Assembly (NCBI GenBank): GCA_964482235.1
Contig: CAYZWU010000011.1
Location: 62,001-126,000 of the forward strand
DNA: 64,000 nt
Origin: CAYZWU01 sp964482235
GTDB taxonomy: Bacteria > Planctomycetota > B15-G4 > CAYZWU01
Direction of reading: 5' to 3'
Position 1 is the first letter of the stretch, and the number at the start of each line of letters is the position of its first letter. The translations under genes and the position numbers were made by a program. Below, in pieces: positions 24,707 through 32,673 of this stretch. The notes under the pieces were generated by a model. The model was not told where the DNA came from. It did no database searches and saw only the letters and a list, made by a program, of their open reading frames with translations.

Positions 24707-26177
24707 GAGAACGCTCCTCCTTCCCCTCCCCGCTTTCCTGATCATCCCCCCTGGCCTGTCTTCTCTTCAATGCGATGCGGAATGCCGCGTCCACGTCCTC
24801 CGGGATAGTGGCGAAACCGGCCTCCAGCGCATCGAGCTGCACCTGCAGAACGGCGGGATTGCTCCATTCGAGGAACTGATTTCGCGGCAGACTGCGCTGC
24901 AGCACCTTCAGGAAGGCGGCCATGCCGGAGAGGCCGTTCTCGGCCAGGAATTCCAGCAGGCCGGCCGACTTGGCGGCATCGTCCTGATCCATCGCGGCCA
25001 TCTCCCTGGTCAACAGCTCCGCGAAGGCGGGATCGAAATCCCTGAACACGATCTCCGCCAGCAGCTGCCTCCAGCTGCCTTCCGCGTAGAGATCGCCCTT
25101 GGACAGCGACGAGACGAGGTTGCGCCCCTGGATGCAGAACGCCCGGTTGACGCCGAGAGCGGCTTCCTCGAAGAGGATCGCGAAACCCTCGTCGAGCCAG
25201 GGCGGAAGGAAGTGATAGTTGTAGCCGTTCCTGTTGATCAGAATGTGTCCCACCTGGTGAACGATCTGGGCCGTCATCTCCTCGTTGCCGCGGCTCCCCT
25301 TGTAGGTCACGGAATAGCAATCCGGATCCCACCAGGCGAATCCCAGGACGAGCCGCGCCTGCTCGGTCCATTCCTTGGTGACGTTCTCCTCGAATCCGGA
25401 AAAATAGGTCACGAACCGGTCGAAGGCCTCCCTCTCATCGAAGGCGCAGATGACGAGCTTCTGACCGCCGAAGAGAGCCGGGCCGAGCTGCACGCCGTAC
25501 TTCTCGGCAAACCAGGCGAATCCCTTTTCCAGCTTTGCCGCCAGGCTGCGGTTGTAGGAGTCGCCGAACTCGGTGAAGAGGCAGCAGTGCCTGGTGAAAT
25601 GAAAGGAGGTCTTCACTCCCGAGCAGGCGGTGAAGGCCTGCATCCTGTTCAGGACGGCGCTGTCCTCTCTCTTGACCCACTCGCCGTTGACCTGGACCAG
25701 CCCGTCCGCCTGCTTGACCTGGTCGGGCTTGATCCATTTCCCCTTGTGCAGGACAAGCCCTTTTTCCAGGCTGGCCTTCTCCTCCCTGGTGATCCAGGAG
25801 CCCTTGTACTTCACCAGCCCGAGGGCCCTCATCGTCTCGGCGCGCTTCGCCGCAACCAGGGCGTCCCGATCGGCGGGAGTCAGCCACTTCCCTTCGTACC
25901 GCACCCGGCCGAGGCCCCTGTTCGCCTTCTCGTGCTCCGGATCGACGTCGAGGATCATCTCGAGGACCTTCTGCCGCTCCTTCTTCAGCCTCTTCTCGCC
26001 GCACCAGACCGAGAGGTCGTAGAGAGCTTTCGTGTCGGTCGGGTCAATCTTCTTCAGGCGCTCCTCGAACTCCTGGCGCAGGCCGGGGATCGGCTGCGAA
26101 AGGCCGGCCGGCTCCGCCGGGGCGTAAGATCGAAGGAAGAGCAGAAGGCAAAGAGCGAGGATGGCTCTGATTCTCAT
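24696..26177 (-). CDS. Exported metallopeptidase-like protein with HQVGH in place of HExxH
   Basis: 493 residues from the ATG at 26177 (GGAGG 8 nt upstream; ATGA overlap with the activator stop). Signal peptide IRAILALCLLLFLRSYAPAE. About 80-165 holds four copies of a short unit, x-G-x-W-[ILV]-[TK]: RYEGKWLTP, KYKGSWITR, HKGKWIKP, VNGEWVKR. The rest resembles gluzincin-like secreted proteins of the DUF1570 kind: TAQIVHQVGHILIN (307-311) then PPWLDEGFAILFEE. The catalytic Glu of HExxH is Gln308 (codon CAG at 25254-25256), while both histidines and the downstream WLDEG glutamate remain. The product may bind zinc but should not cleave peptides. A related protein at 62391-63779 keeps HELCH. It overlaps the kinase start by 11 bp. 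Confidence 0.82.
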   Translation of the reverse strand: MRIRAILALCLLLFLRSYAPAEPAGLSQPIPGLRQEFEERLKKIDPTDTKALYDLSVWCGEKRLKKERQKVLEMILDVDPEHEKANRGLGRVRYEGKWLTPADRDALVAAKRAETMRALGLVKYKGSWITREEKASLEKGLVLHKGKWIKPDQVKQADGLVQVNGEWVKREDSAVLNRMQAFTACSGVKTSFHFTRHCCLFTEFGDSYNRSLAAKLEKGFAWFAEKYGVQLGPALFGGQKLVICAFDEREAFDRFVTYFSGFEENVTKEWTEQARLVLGFAWWDPDCYSVTYKGSRGNEEMTAQIVHQVGHILINRNGYNYHFLPPWLDEGFAILFEEAALGVNRAFCIQGRNLVSSLSKGDLYAEGSWRQLLAEIVFRDFDPAFAELLTREMAAMDQDDAAKSAGLLEFLAENGLSGMAAFLKVLQRSLPRNQFLEWSNPAVLQVQLDALEAGFATIPEDVDAAFRIALKRRQARGDDQESGEGKEERSRDQ

Positions 26178-28183
26178 TTCCCTTCCTCCCATGCCAGTTC
26201 GTACTTCTCGAGCTTGCGCTGCAGGGTGAATCGGCTGATCCCGAGCTTCCGGGCGGCGCGGCTCTTGTTGCCGTTGAACTCGCGAAGCGCCGCCGTGATC
26301 TCGAGCCGCTCGATCGCTTCGACCTTGTCGGCAAGAGGGAGGTCTTCGATCTCCTCGAAGAGCGAGCTCCTCTCGGGAGCCCGGCGGATCCTGTCGGACA
26401 ACAGATCCATGGTGATGCCGGTCCGGGAAAGGGTGACGAGGCGGCGGATCTCGTTCTCGAGCTCCCTCACGTTGCCCGGCCAGTCGTATCGGCAGAGGCA
26501 GTCGAGAACCTTCGGATCGACCTCCTTGCGCGACACGTCCATCTCCCCGCAGAGGTTGGCCACGAAGTGGGAGACGAGAAGGGGGATATCCTCCTTCCTT
26601 TCCCTGAGGGGCGGCAGCTTCACCGGCAGGACGTTGATCCGGTAGAACAGGTCCTGGCGGAACTCGCCGCGTTCCACAAGCTCGCGCAGCGGCCGGTTCG
26701 AGGCGGAGATGATCCTCACGTTCACCCTCACGGTGTGGGGGTTTCCGAGAGGCCGGAATTCGCCGTCCTGCAGGAAACGGAGCAGCTTGGTCTGCATGCT
26801 GGGACTCATGTCCCCCACCTCATCGAGAAAGAGCGTCCCGTTGTCCGCCATCTCCAGGAGGCCCTTCCGCATCGAGATCGCACCGGTGAAGGCACCGCGG
26901 GCATGGCCGAACAGCTCGCTCTCCAGGAGGGTGTCCGGCAGGGCGGCGCAGTTCTCCGACACGAAGGGGGCGTCAGCCCTCTCGCTGTTGAAGTGGATGG
27001 CGCTGGCCACCAGGTCCTTTCCCGTGCCGCTCTCGCCCTGGATCAGGACGGGAAAGTCCGAGTCGATCACGCGCTCGAGCAGGGAGATGATCCGGGTCAT
27101 CTCCCGGGAGTTCCCCACGATCCTGCCGTAATGATAACGGACACCGCTGTCTCCCCCGGTGCGCTCGAGGCGGGCCTTGGCCTTCAGCAGCTCCGACTTC
27201 TGGGAGCGCACCGTGCTGGAAAGCTTCTCGTTCATCCGGGAGATCTTCTTCTGCACCCGGTTCAGCTCGGCGTTCTTCTGGCGGAGCTCCTCCATCCGGC
27301 GCGCGTTCTGGATCGCGATGGCGGCCTGCTCGGCAAAGGCCTCGAGAACGGCGCGGTCCTCGCTGGAGAAGACGGCCTGGTTGAGACGGTTGTCCACGTA
27401 GACCGCTCCCACGCACTCGCCCCGCACAACGAGAGGGACGCAGAGAACGGATCTGAGGCCGAGATTGGCGATCGACTGAACGGAGGAGAACCTCTCGTCC
27501 TCGCGGGCGTTGATCGACATGACCGGCTTCTGGTCCTTCATCACCTGGCCGGCGATCGACCGGGAAATCGCCAGCTCGGGATGATCGACCTCGGTCTCCA
27601 TGAAGTTCCGCGCCACCTCGAACTCCATGTCGCCTTCCTGGAGGGTGATGAGAAAACCCCGCTCCGCCCGAGTCAGCTCGATCACCGAGTCGATGATCAG
27701 CTCGAGAAGAAGCCTCAGGTCCATCTCGGAGTTGAGCGCCTTGTTCACGGCCAAAAGGCGGAAGAAGTTGGACCTCTCCCGCATGAGGCGCGGCACGAGA
27801 TCCTTCGAAAGGGCTGCCCCGTCATCGAGCCGGGTCTGCGCGGTTTCCCGGGAGGAGTCGTCCTCCCCTGCCGGAAGGGCCTCGAAATAGACCATCGTGT
27901 CGCCCACGAGAATCGCGTCGCCGCAGTTCAGATCCCTCCTCAGGATCTGCTCGTCGTTGACAAAGGTCCCGTTGCGGCTTCCCGAATCCTCGATGTAGAC
28001 CCTGGTCCCCTCGCGGACGATGCGGCAGTGGAACCTCGAGATCTTCGCCGTGTTGACCACCAGGTCATTCTGCTCCGACCTGCCGATGGTGATGCTCTCC
28101 TTGGCGAAGGTCCTCTCGCTGAACCGGTCGCCGATTCCCACCACGAGGGTGACCGCATCCTTTTTTTCCGTCGAACCATCCAC
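26174..28183 (-). CDS. FHA-GAF-AAA+ sigma54-dependent transcriptional activator
   Basis: 669 residues, GTG start directly after the preceding stop (TGAGTG). Domains in order: FHA (about 10-105; ITIGRSEQNDLVV, SRFHCRI, SGSRNGTFVND), GAF (about 150-290; FLITLQEGDMEF to ENAR-type end), a coiled coil (290-345), AAA+ (about 358-590) with Walker A GESGTGKD, the sigma54-contact loop GAFTGA, Walker B LFLDEVGD and the arginine-finger region FRQDLFYRINVLPVKLPPLR, and a Fis-type HTH (about 630-665; GNKSRAARKLGISRFTLQRK). FHA domains bind phosphothreonine, so a Hanks kinase is the natural input, and one is encoded two genes downstream. It should open sigma54 promoters; a good candidate lies upstream of groEL1 in this window. 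Confidence 0.95.
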   Translation of the reverse strand: MDGSTEKKDAVTLVVGIGDRFSERTFAKESITIGRSEQNDLVVNTAKISRFHCRIVREGTRVYIEDSGSRNGTFVNDEQILRRDLNCGDAILVGDTMVYFEALPAGEDDSSRETAQTRLDDGAALSKDLVPRLMRERSNFFRLLAVNKALNSEMDLRLLLELIIDSVIELTRAERGFLITLQEGDMEFEVARNFMETEVDHPELAISRSIAGQVMKDQKPVMSINAREDERFSSVQSIANLGLRSVLCVPLVVRGECVGAVYVDNRLNQAVFSSEDRAVLEAFAEQAAIAIQNARRMEELRQKNAELNRVQKKISRMNEKLSSTVRSQKSELLKAKARLERTGGDSGVRYHYGRIVGNSREMTRIISLLERVIDSDFPVLIQGESGTGKDLVASAIHFNSERADAPFVSENCAALPDTLLESELFGHARGAFTGAISMRKGLLEMADNGTLFLDEVGDMSPSMQTKLLRFLQDGEFRPLGNPHTVRVNVRIISASNRPLRELVERGEFRQDLFYRINVLPVKLPPLRERKEDIPLLVSHFVANLCGEMDVSRKEVDPKVLDCLCRYDWPGNVRELENEIRRLVTLSRTGITMDLLSDRIRRAPERSSLFEEIEDLPLADKVEAIERLEITAALREFNGNKSRAARKLGISRFTLQRKLEKYELAWEEGK

Positions 28184-29242
28184 TCAGCCGGCCCTCATTT
28201 CCGCTGCGTCCAAAAGTTCCCTTGTTCGATCCATCACCATGTCCGGGGTGATACCCGTCATGCATATCTTTTCCCTGTCGCATTCCTTCTTGTGACAGGG
28301 AGCGCAGTCCGCGTCAAGGCGGATGACGCGAGTCCGCTCCAGGTTCGCTTCCGTGTATCGCGGATCGGTGGGCCCCATGATCACCACCACGGGGATGTCG
28401 AACGCCACGGCCAGGTGGCGCGGTCCCGTGTCCGTGGTGACGAGAAGGTCTAGCCGGCGCATCACCGATTTGAGCACATCGAGGGGAAACACGTCGCGGG
28501 AGGTCTCGACCAGCGGGAAACGGGTCTTTGCCTTGATGGCATCGGCAATCGCCTCCTCGCCGGGACCGCAGAGAAGCACCGCCTTTCCCCCGAGCTCGGA
28601 CCGGACGCGGTCGGCCACGGCGGCAAAGCCCTCGGCGGTCCACTGCTTCGAGGGGCCGAACGCTGCGCCTGCATTCAGGCCGACGAGGGGGCGCGTCCCT
28701 TCGAGCCCGCTCCGGCGCAGAAAGCTCTCCGCCTCTTCCTCGGAGGCGGGATCCACGGCAAGCTCCACCTTCTCTCCGACGGCCGCACCGCCTGCTAAGC
28801 GCGCCACGTCCAGGTAATACTTCGTCATGGGCGTCGGCGCCCTCTTCCGTCCTTGCGCGGAAATGGGAATCGATCGGCTCAGAATCCAGGTCCTGCCGTT
28901 CAGGCCGTAGCCGATCCGCCGCCTCACCTTGCCCAGGAAGAAGACCAGGGCCGACGAGAAGGAGTTTGGCAGAAGCACCCCCATCTCGAACCGGTAGGAT
29001 CTGAGAGCTGCAGCCTGGCGCCAGACCTTGAAGGAGCGGGTCGCCGCGAGGGGAATCGCTTCGTCGAAGGAATCGAGGCCCTGCAGCAGGGAGAGGATTT
29101 TCGGCTTGCCGTGCAGAAAGATCCGCGAACCCGGAAAACCGCGGCGGAGCGAGCGGAGCGCAGGCGTGGCCATGACGGCATCGCCGACCCAGTTGGGGAT
29201 CCGGACGATGATCGGACTCGGCGGCTTTGCGATTTCGCTCAT
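28184..29242 (-). CDS. waaF: LPS heptosyltransferase, GT9 family (WaaF-like)
   Basis: 352 residues. It starts IIVRIPNWVGDAVMATPALR, the GT9 opening with the acceptor-site Asp. Conserved blocks GLNAGAAFGPSKQWTAEGFA and LVTTDTGPRHLAVAFDIPVV mark the ADP-heptose binding domain. A cysteine-rich tail (DADCAPCHKKECDREKIC) is common in WaaF/WaaC of many phyla. It transfers heptose from ADP-heptose to the LPS inner core, matching the HldE genes in the adjacent operon. Its stop abuts the GTG of the FHA activator, so core synthesis and signalling genes share a transcript. A candidate promoter lies at 29282-29309. Confidence 0.9.
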   Translation of the reverse strand: MSEIAKPPSPIIVRIPNWVGDAVMATPALRSLRRGFPGSRIFLHGKPKILSLLQGLDSFDEAIPLAATRSFKVWRQAAALRSYRFEMGVLLPNSFSSALVFFLGKVRRRIGYGLNGRTWILSRSIPISAQGRKRAPTPMTKYYLDVARLAGGAAVGEKVELAVDPASEEEAESFLRRSGLEGTRPLVGLNAGAAFGPSKQWTAEGFAAVADRVRSELGGKAVLLCGPGEEAIADAIKAKTRFPLVETSRDVFPLDVLKSVMRRLDLLVTTDTGPRHLAVAFDIPVVVIMGPTDPRYTEANLERTRVIRLDADCAPCHKKECDREKICMTGITPDMVMDRTRELLDAAEMRAG

Positions 29243-29281
29243 TCTGTGGTCATCCTGAGTTGAGGCCTTGCTGTCAAAGCA

Positions 29282-29309
29282 ATTATACTGCAGTCAAGAT
29301 GTGCGGTAA
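29282..29309 (-). promoter_or_regulatory. Candidate promoter of the waaF-activator-kinase operon
   Basis: Minus strand: perfect TATAAT (29282-29287), 16-bp spacer, weak -35 TTACCG (29304-29309). The start of transcription would be near 29275, 33 nt before the waaF ATG. A small hairpin GTGCG-GTAA-CGCAC (29301-29314) overlaps the -35 box. Confidence 0.5.
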
Positions 29310-29378
29310 CGCACGGCTTCAGGAGATCTTCCCTCTTCCGTCGAAAAAGTGCTCGGGGCAAGAGGCCAGGGGGCTCTG

Positions 29379-30536
29379 TCATGTCGACGCCGCGGCCATC
29401 AGGAGCTCTTCCATCCTTTCCAGGTGAAACCGAAAGTCGAGACTCTCGCCGAGCTGAGCCGCCTTGCGGCGGAAGGTCAGGTGACCGTTCCCCAGCACGC
29501 CCTGAAGAGCGTCGGCCACGGCCTCCTCGTCCGCCGGATCGTCGAGAACGACTCCCTCCTTCCCGCTGGTCATCAGCTCCGAGGCTCCGTTGTACTTCGT
29601 GGTGATCACCGGGACGCCGGCCCCCAGGGCCTCGAGGACCACGAGGGAGCAGGGATCGTACCATGTGGGATGAAGCAGGAGATCGGCGGCGCCGTAAAGC
29701 TCCTCCATCGTCTTTTGCTCTCCGAGGAACCGGACGTTCGAGGCGATCCCCAGCCGGTGCGCCAGCCGGGCGTACCGGCCATGGCGCTTTCGCCCCACGA
29801 CGAGAAGGCGAAAATCGAATCCCCGCCCGGAGAAGGCGGCCGCTCCCCGGATCGCCTCCTCGAGTCCCTTCAGCCGGAAGTTGTGCCCGACGAAGAGCAG
29901 AAGAGGCAGATCCTCCGGCACCGCCTCCTCCTCCCTGACCTTGTTCCGGAACACCTCCCTCAAGCCGGGGTGAAAGCGGGTTCCGTCCACACCGTTCGGA
30001 ATGATGTCGATCCGGCACTGATCGGCACGCCCCCCGAGCCGAGCCCGCACGGCGTCGGCCGTCATGCGCGAGAGGGCCACCACGTGGGAGCATCCCCCTC
30101 CCCGGAACAGGACACGGTCCGCATGGAGGAAGAAGAGGTTCTTCGGACTCACCGCGATCTTCAGGAGAAGAAGAAGCCGTGACGCGGCTCCTCTCGAAAA
30201 CGCCCGCACCGCACCGCGCATCGACTCGATGTGCGGTCCGCCATGGGGCTGGAAGAGATCGGCCGAGAAGGCATGCCTGAAGGCCACGACCGCATCCCAC
30301 TCGCTGCCGGCCTGGAAGCGGCCCGGCGCCCGGGCCAGAACGAGCTCGCGAAGCAGCCTCGGCCGGCGCGGCACTGCGATCGATCTCGTCTCGAGGACGG
30401 CATCGTCATCCTTCTCCGCACAGGCCACGGCAACGCGATGGCCGCGCTTCACGAGAGCCTCCCCCAGATCCCTCAGGTAGGCTTCCGCGCCGCCACGCGA
30501 CGGCCTGAACGAGTCGATGCAGAAAAGGACTTTCAC
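29379..30536 (-). CDS. GT4 family glycosyltransferase (WaaG-like)
   Basis: 385 residues from a GTG at 30536 that overlaps the previous stop by 4 bp (GTGA). The open frame runs far upstream to 31454, but that part is antisense-phase sequence inside the preceding gene. It begins VKVLFCIDSFRPSRGGAEAY, a GT-B opening with the acceptor glycine pair. IIPNGVDGTRFHPG, LLFVGHNFRLKGLEEAI and the donor-site block HPTWYDPCSLVVLEALGAGV are typical of GT4 and close to WaaG, the glucosyltransferase that extends the heptose core. It is the last gene of the lipid A/core operon. The sugar donor is not set by sequence. Confidence 0.9.
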   Translation of the reverse strand: MKVLFCIDSFRPSRGGAEAYLRDLGEALVKRGHRVAVACAEKDDDAVLETRSIAVPRRPRLLRELVLARAPGRFQAGSEWDAVVAFRHAFSADLFQPHGGPHIESMRGAVRAFSRGAASRLLLLLKIAVSPKNLFFLHADRVLFRGGGCSHVVALSRMTADAVRARLGGRADQCRIDIIPNGVDGTRFHPGLREVFRNKVREEEAVPEDLPLLLFVGHNFRLKGLEEAIRGAAAFSGRGFDFRLLVVGRKRHGRYARLAHRLGIASNVRFLGEQKTMEELYGAADLLLHPTWYDPCSLVVLEALGAGVPVITTKYNGASELMTSGKEGVVLDDPADEEAVADALQGVLGNGHLTFRRKAAQLGESLDFRFHLERMEELLMAAAST

Positions 30537-32119
30537 CGGCCTACTCCCCTCCGCCTCGCCCTCGCACGGCCTCGCTCCACGTGCTTCGCGATCTTTTGCG
30601 CCTTCCGGATCACGGCGGCCGCGAGACGGCGGTCGCCCTCTCCGAGACGCCCACCTCCCCTGTAGGCCTTGAGAAATCGAATCCGGTCCGTCCGGGTCAC
30701 GGCCGTGGAAAGGGTCGAGTAGTAGAGGGCGGCCAGGTCCTTGATCTTCCCCCGCATCGAGAAAATGTACCTTTCCTTGAGCCTCTGCAGATCGATGAAG
30801 GCGATCCGTTCCTCCTTCACGAGGAGATGACATGCATAGAGATCCCTGTGGAAGAAGCCGGCTCTGTGGAAGAGCGAGACCAGCCGGCCCGCCGTCCGGG
30901 CCGCCGGCCAGCGAAAGGTGAAATCGCTGCCCTCCGTCGCGCGAAGGATGTCGTCGAGGGGCACGCCGCCCTCGTCCCGGCTCACGAAGAACGACGCCTC
31001 CCCCGCTTCCCCCCAGGCCGCGGCGGGCGGCGTGGGAAGGCCGAAGCGAAGCAGCTTCTGGAAGCCCTCCCACTCCAGGCGGCCCGGCGATCCGCCGCGA
31101 TCGGTCCCCTTCTTCTCGTGGATCTTCAGGAAGTATCGCCCTTTCGGCGTGGAGAACCGGCAGTTGATCCGATCCTCCTTCCGGCGGAGGACCTCGGCCC
31201 TCGAGCCGGGCGCGATGAAGTCGGCCGGCTCGGCGAAGCCATGCCGCTGAAGCTCCTCCTGCCTTTGGGAGACCACGACGAGGCGGTTCTTTCCCCGGTC
31301 CAGCTCGACGAGTTCGGAGGCAAGGGGAAAGACCCCCTTCCGCCTGAGCCGATGCTCCTCGCCGTCGATCCGCTTCCAGATCTTCTTCCGGTTCCGGCGA
31401 TTCTCGAAAAGTGGGCTTTCGGTGAGATATTCCCCGAGTAGCTTGAAGCGACACGATCTGGAGAGGATCGGCGCCTCGAGAGAGGCGGAGAGGGAAGCCA
31501 GATCACGGAGTGCGGAGAGCCGGCCGCTCCTTCGCCTGCGAATCGCCCGGCTGGTGACGAAAAGCGGCGCCCCCTGGAGTGTCAGCAGCACGTTCCACGC
31601 CGGGATGGAGCCAAAACGGATGCGGGCCTTGTGCACGGCGGCCAGGCAGCGGACCACGGCAAGAGCGGCGGCGCGGGCTTCGAGGCTTTCCTTCTCCTCC
31701 CTGAGAAACCGGTCGAAGGAGATGACGGCGAAGGGAGCCAGGAAGAGGAGGAACGATGTTCTGTTCGGGACTTCGACCTCCTCCTGCGGCAGGAGGCCGA
31801 GAGCGGCCGGTAGGGGCACGGGAAATCCCCGGGCTATCAATCCGTCCCCGGCACGGCGCGCCGCGTCGGCCCGGCGCAGGGCGCTGTCCGTCGATCCGGC
31901 CGGAATGCGGACCAGTACCGGCATCCGCCCGTCGGGCAGCGAGGGGAAGATCACCGGTCTCCGGCCACCCCTTGCGCCGAGGACGCCCCTGGCCCGGATC
32001 TGCTGCCAGGAGGAAAGCTCGGCCTTGTAGAGAACGGATTCCTGGCCGTTCAGAAAAACGATGCTCTCGTCCTCCCTGATCGCATCGCTATCTTCAGTCA
32101 TCCCCTTCGGCGCCGGCAT
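30533..32119 (-). CDS. Two-domain WaaP-like LPS core kinase with a degenerate N-terminal half
   Basis: 528 residues from the ATG at 32119 (GGGGAG 8 nt upstream; a GTG at 32128 overlapping the previous stop is the alternative). The C-terminal half (about 270-510) has the lipopolysaccharide kinase signature: YFLKIHEKKG with the lysine, HRAGFFHRDLYACHLLV with the catalytic HRD, and IAFIDLQRL in the metal-binding position. The N-terminal half (about 40-245) follows the same plan, but its catalytic segment reads AAVHKARIRFGSIPAWNVLL and later FVTSRAIRRRR. The catalytic HGD/HRD aspartate and the metal aspartate are gone, so it looks like a pseudokinase. WaaP phosphorylates heptose I of the core. 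The fusion is unusual. Confidence 0.85.
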   Translation of the reverse strand: MPAPKGMTEDSDAIREDESIVFLNGQESVLYKAELSSWQQIRARGVLGARGGRRPVIFPSLPDGRMPVLVRIPAGSTDSALRRADAARRAGDGLIARGFPVPLPAALGLLPQEEVEVPNRTSFLLFLAPFAVISFDRFLREEKESLEARAAALAVVRCLAAVHKARIRFGSIPAWNVLLTLQGAPLFVTSRAIRRRRSGRLSALRDLASLSASLEAPILSRSCRFKLLGEYLTESPLFENRRNRKKIWKRIDGEEHRLRRKGVFPLASELVELDRGKNRLVVVSQRQEELQRHGFAEPADFIAPGSRAEVLRRKEDRINCRFSTPKGRYFLKIHEKKGTDRGGSPGRLEWEGFQKLLRFGLPTPPAAAWGEAGEASFFVSRDEGGVPLDDILRATEGSDFTFRWPAARTAGRLVSLFHRAGFFHRDLYACHLLVKEERIAFIDLQRLKERYIFSMRGKIKDLAALYYSTLSTAVTRTDRIRFLKAYRGGGRLGEGDRRLAAAVIRKAQKIAKHVERGRARARRRGVGR

Positions 32120-32124
32120 CGGAT

Positions 32125-32661
32125 TCACTCCCCGTCACGTCGCTCTCCCCCGCCTCTTCCCTTTCCCCCTTGGCCTCCGCCCTTCCCCGTCCTGCGCACC
32201 AGCTTCTCCCGCAAGCTCGTCGACGAGTGGTCCTTCGGATCCCCGACGATGGCGATCCGTCCGCCGTAGGAGAGCACCGTCTCCCTCTCGGGAACGGTCT
32301 CCTCGGTGTAGTCGCGCCCCTTGGCATGGATATGGGGCTTGAGCTCGAGGAGCAGACGGTCGACCGTGGTGTCGCCGAAGAGAGTCACGTAGTCGACGCA
32401 TTCCAGGCCGCAGAGGATCTCCACGCGCTCCGCTTCGGGGACGACGGGAAGGTCCGGCCCCTTGTACCTCGAAACCGAGCTGTCGTCGTTCACCGCAACG
32501 ACGAGGCAGTCGCCCCGGCTACGGGCGTCGATCAGGGCGCGCAGGTGCCCCACGTGGAGGATGTCGAAGGCGCCGTTGGTGAACACCACGGTCTTCCCCT
32601 CCTCCTTCATCCTGCCGATGATCCGGCCGAGTTCGTTTTGATCACCGATGAACGTCCCCAT
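32125..32661 (-). CDS. Stand-alone heptose-1-phosphate adenylyltransferase (RfaE2-like)
   Basis: 178 residues from the ATG at 32661 (GAGGTG just upstream). Cytidylyltransferase fold: VVFTNGAFDILHVGHLRALI with the nucleotidyl-transfer HxGH motif (about 43-46), VAVNDDSSVSRYKGPDLPVV and a final DPKDHSSTSLREKLVRR in the position of the GRSTS loop. It matches the C-terminal domain of HldE, which makes ADP-heptose from heptose-1-phosphate. A glycine/arginine/lysine-rich tail is added. It lies 12 bp behind a stand-alone heptose kinase, and both duplicate the fused HldE encoded immediately upstream. Confidence 0.88.
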   Translation of the reverse strand: MGTFIGDQNELGRIIGRMKEEGKTVVFTNGAFDILHVGHLRALIDARSRGDCLVVAVNDDSSVSRYKGPDLPVVPEAERVEILCGLECVDYVTLFGDTTVDRLLLELKPHIHAKGRDYTEETVPERETVLSYGGRIAIVGDPKDHSSTSLREKLVRRTGKGGGQGGKGRGGGERRDGE

Positions 32662-32673
32662 CGTCACCTCGTT

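Noticed and set aside
30537..31454. N-terminal extension of the GT4 glycosyltransferase
   Set aside because: Overlaps the WaaP-like gene in another frame; the GT-B opening begins at GTG 30536.
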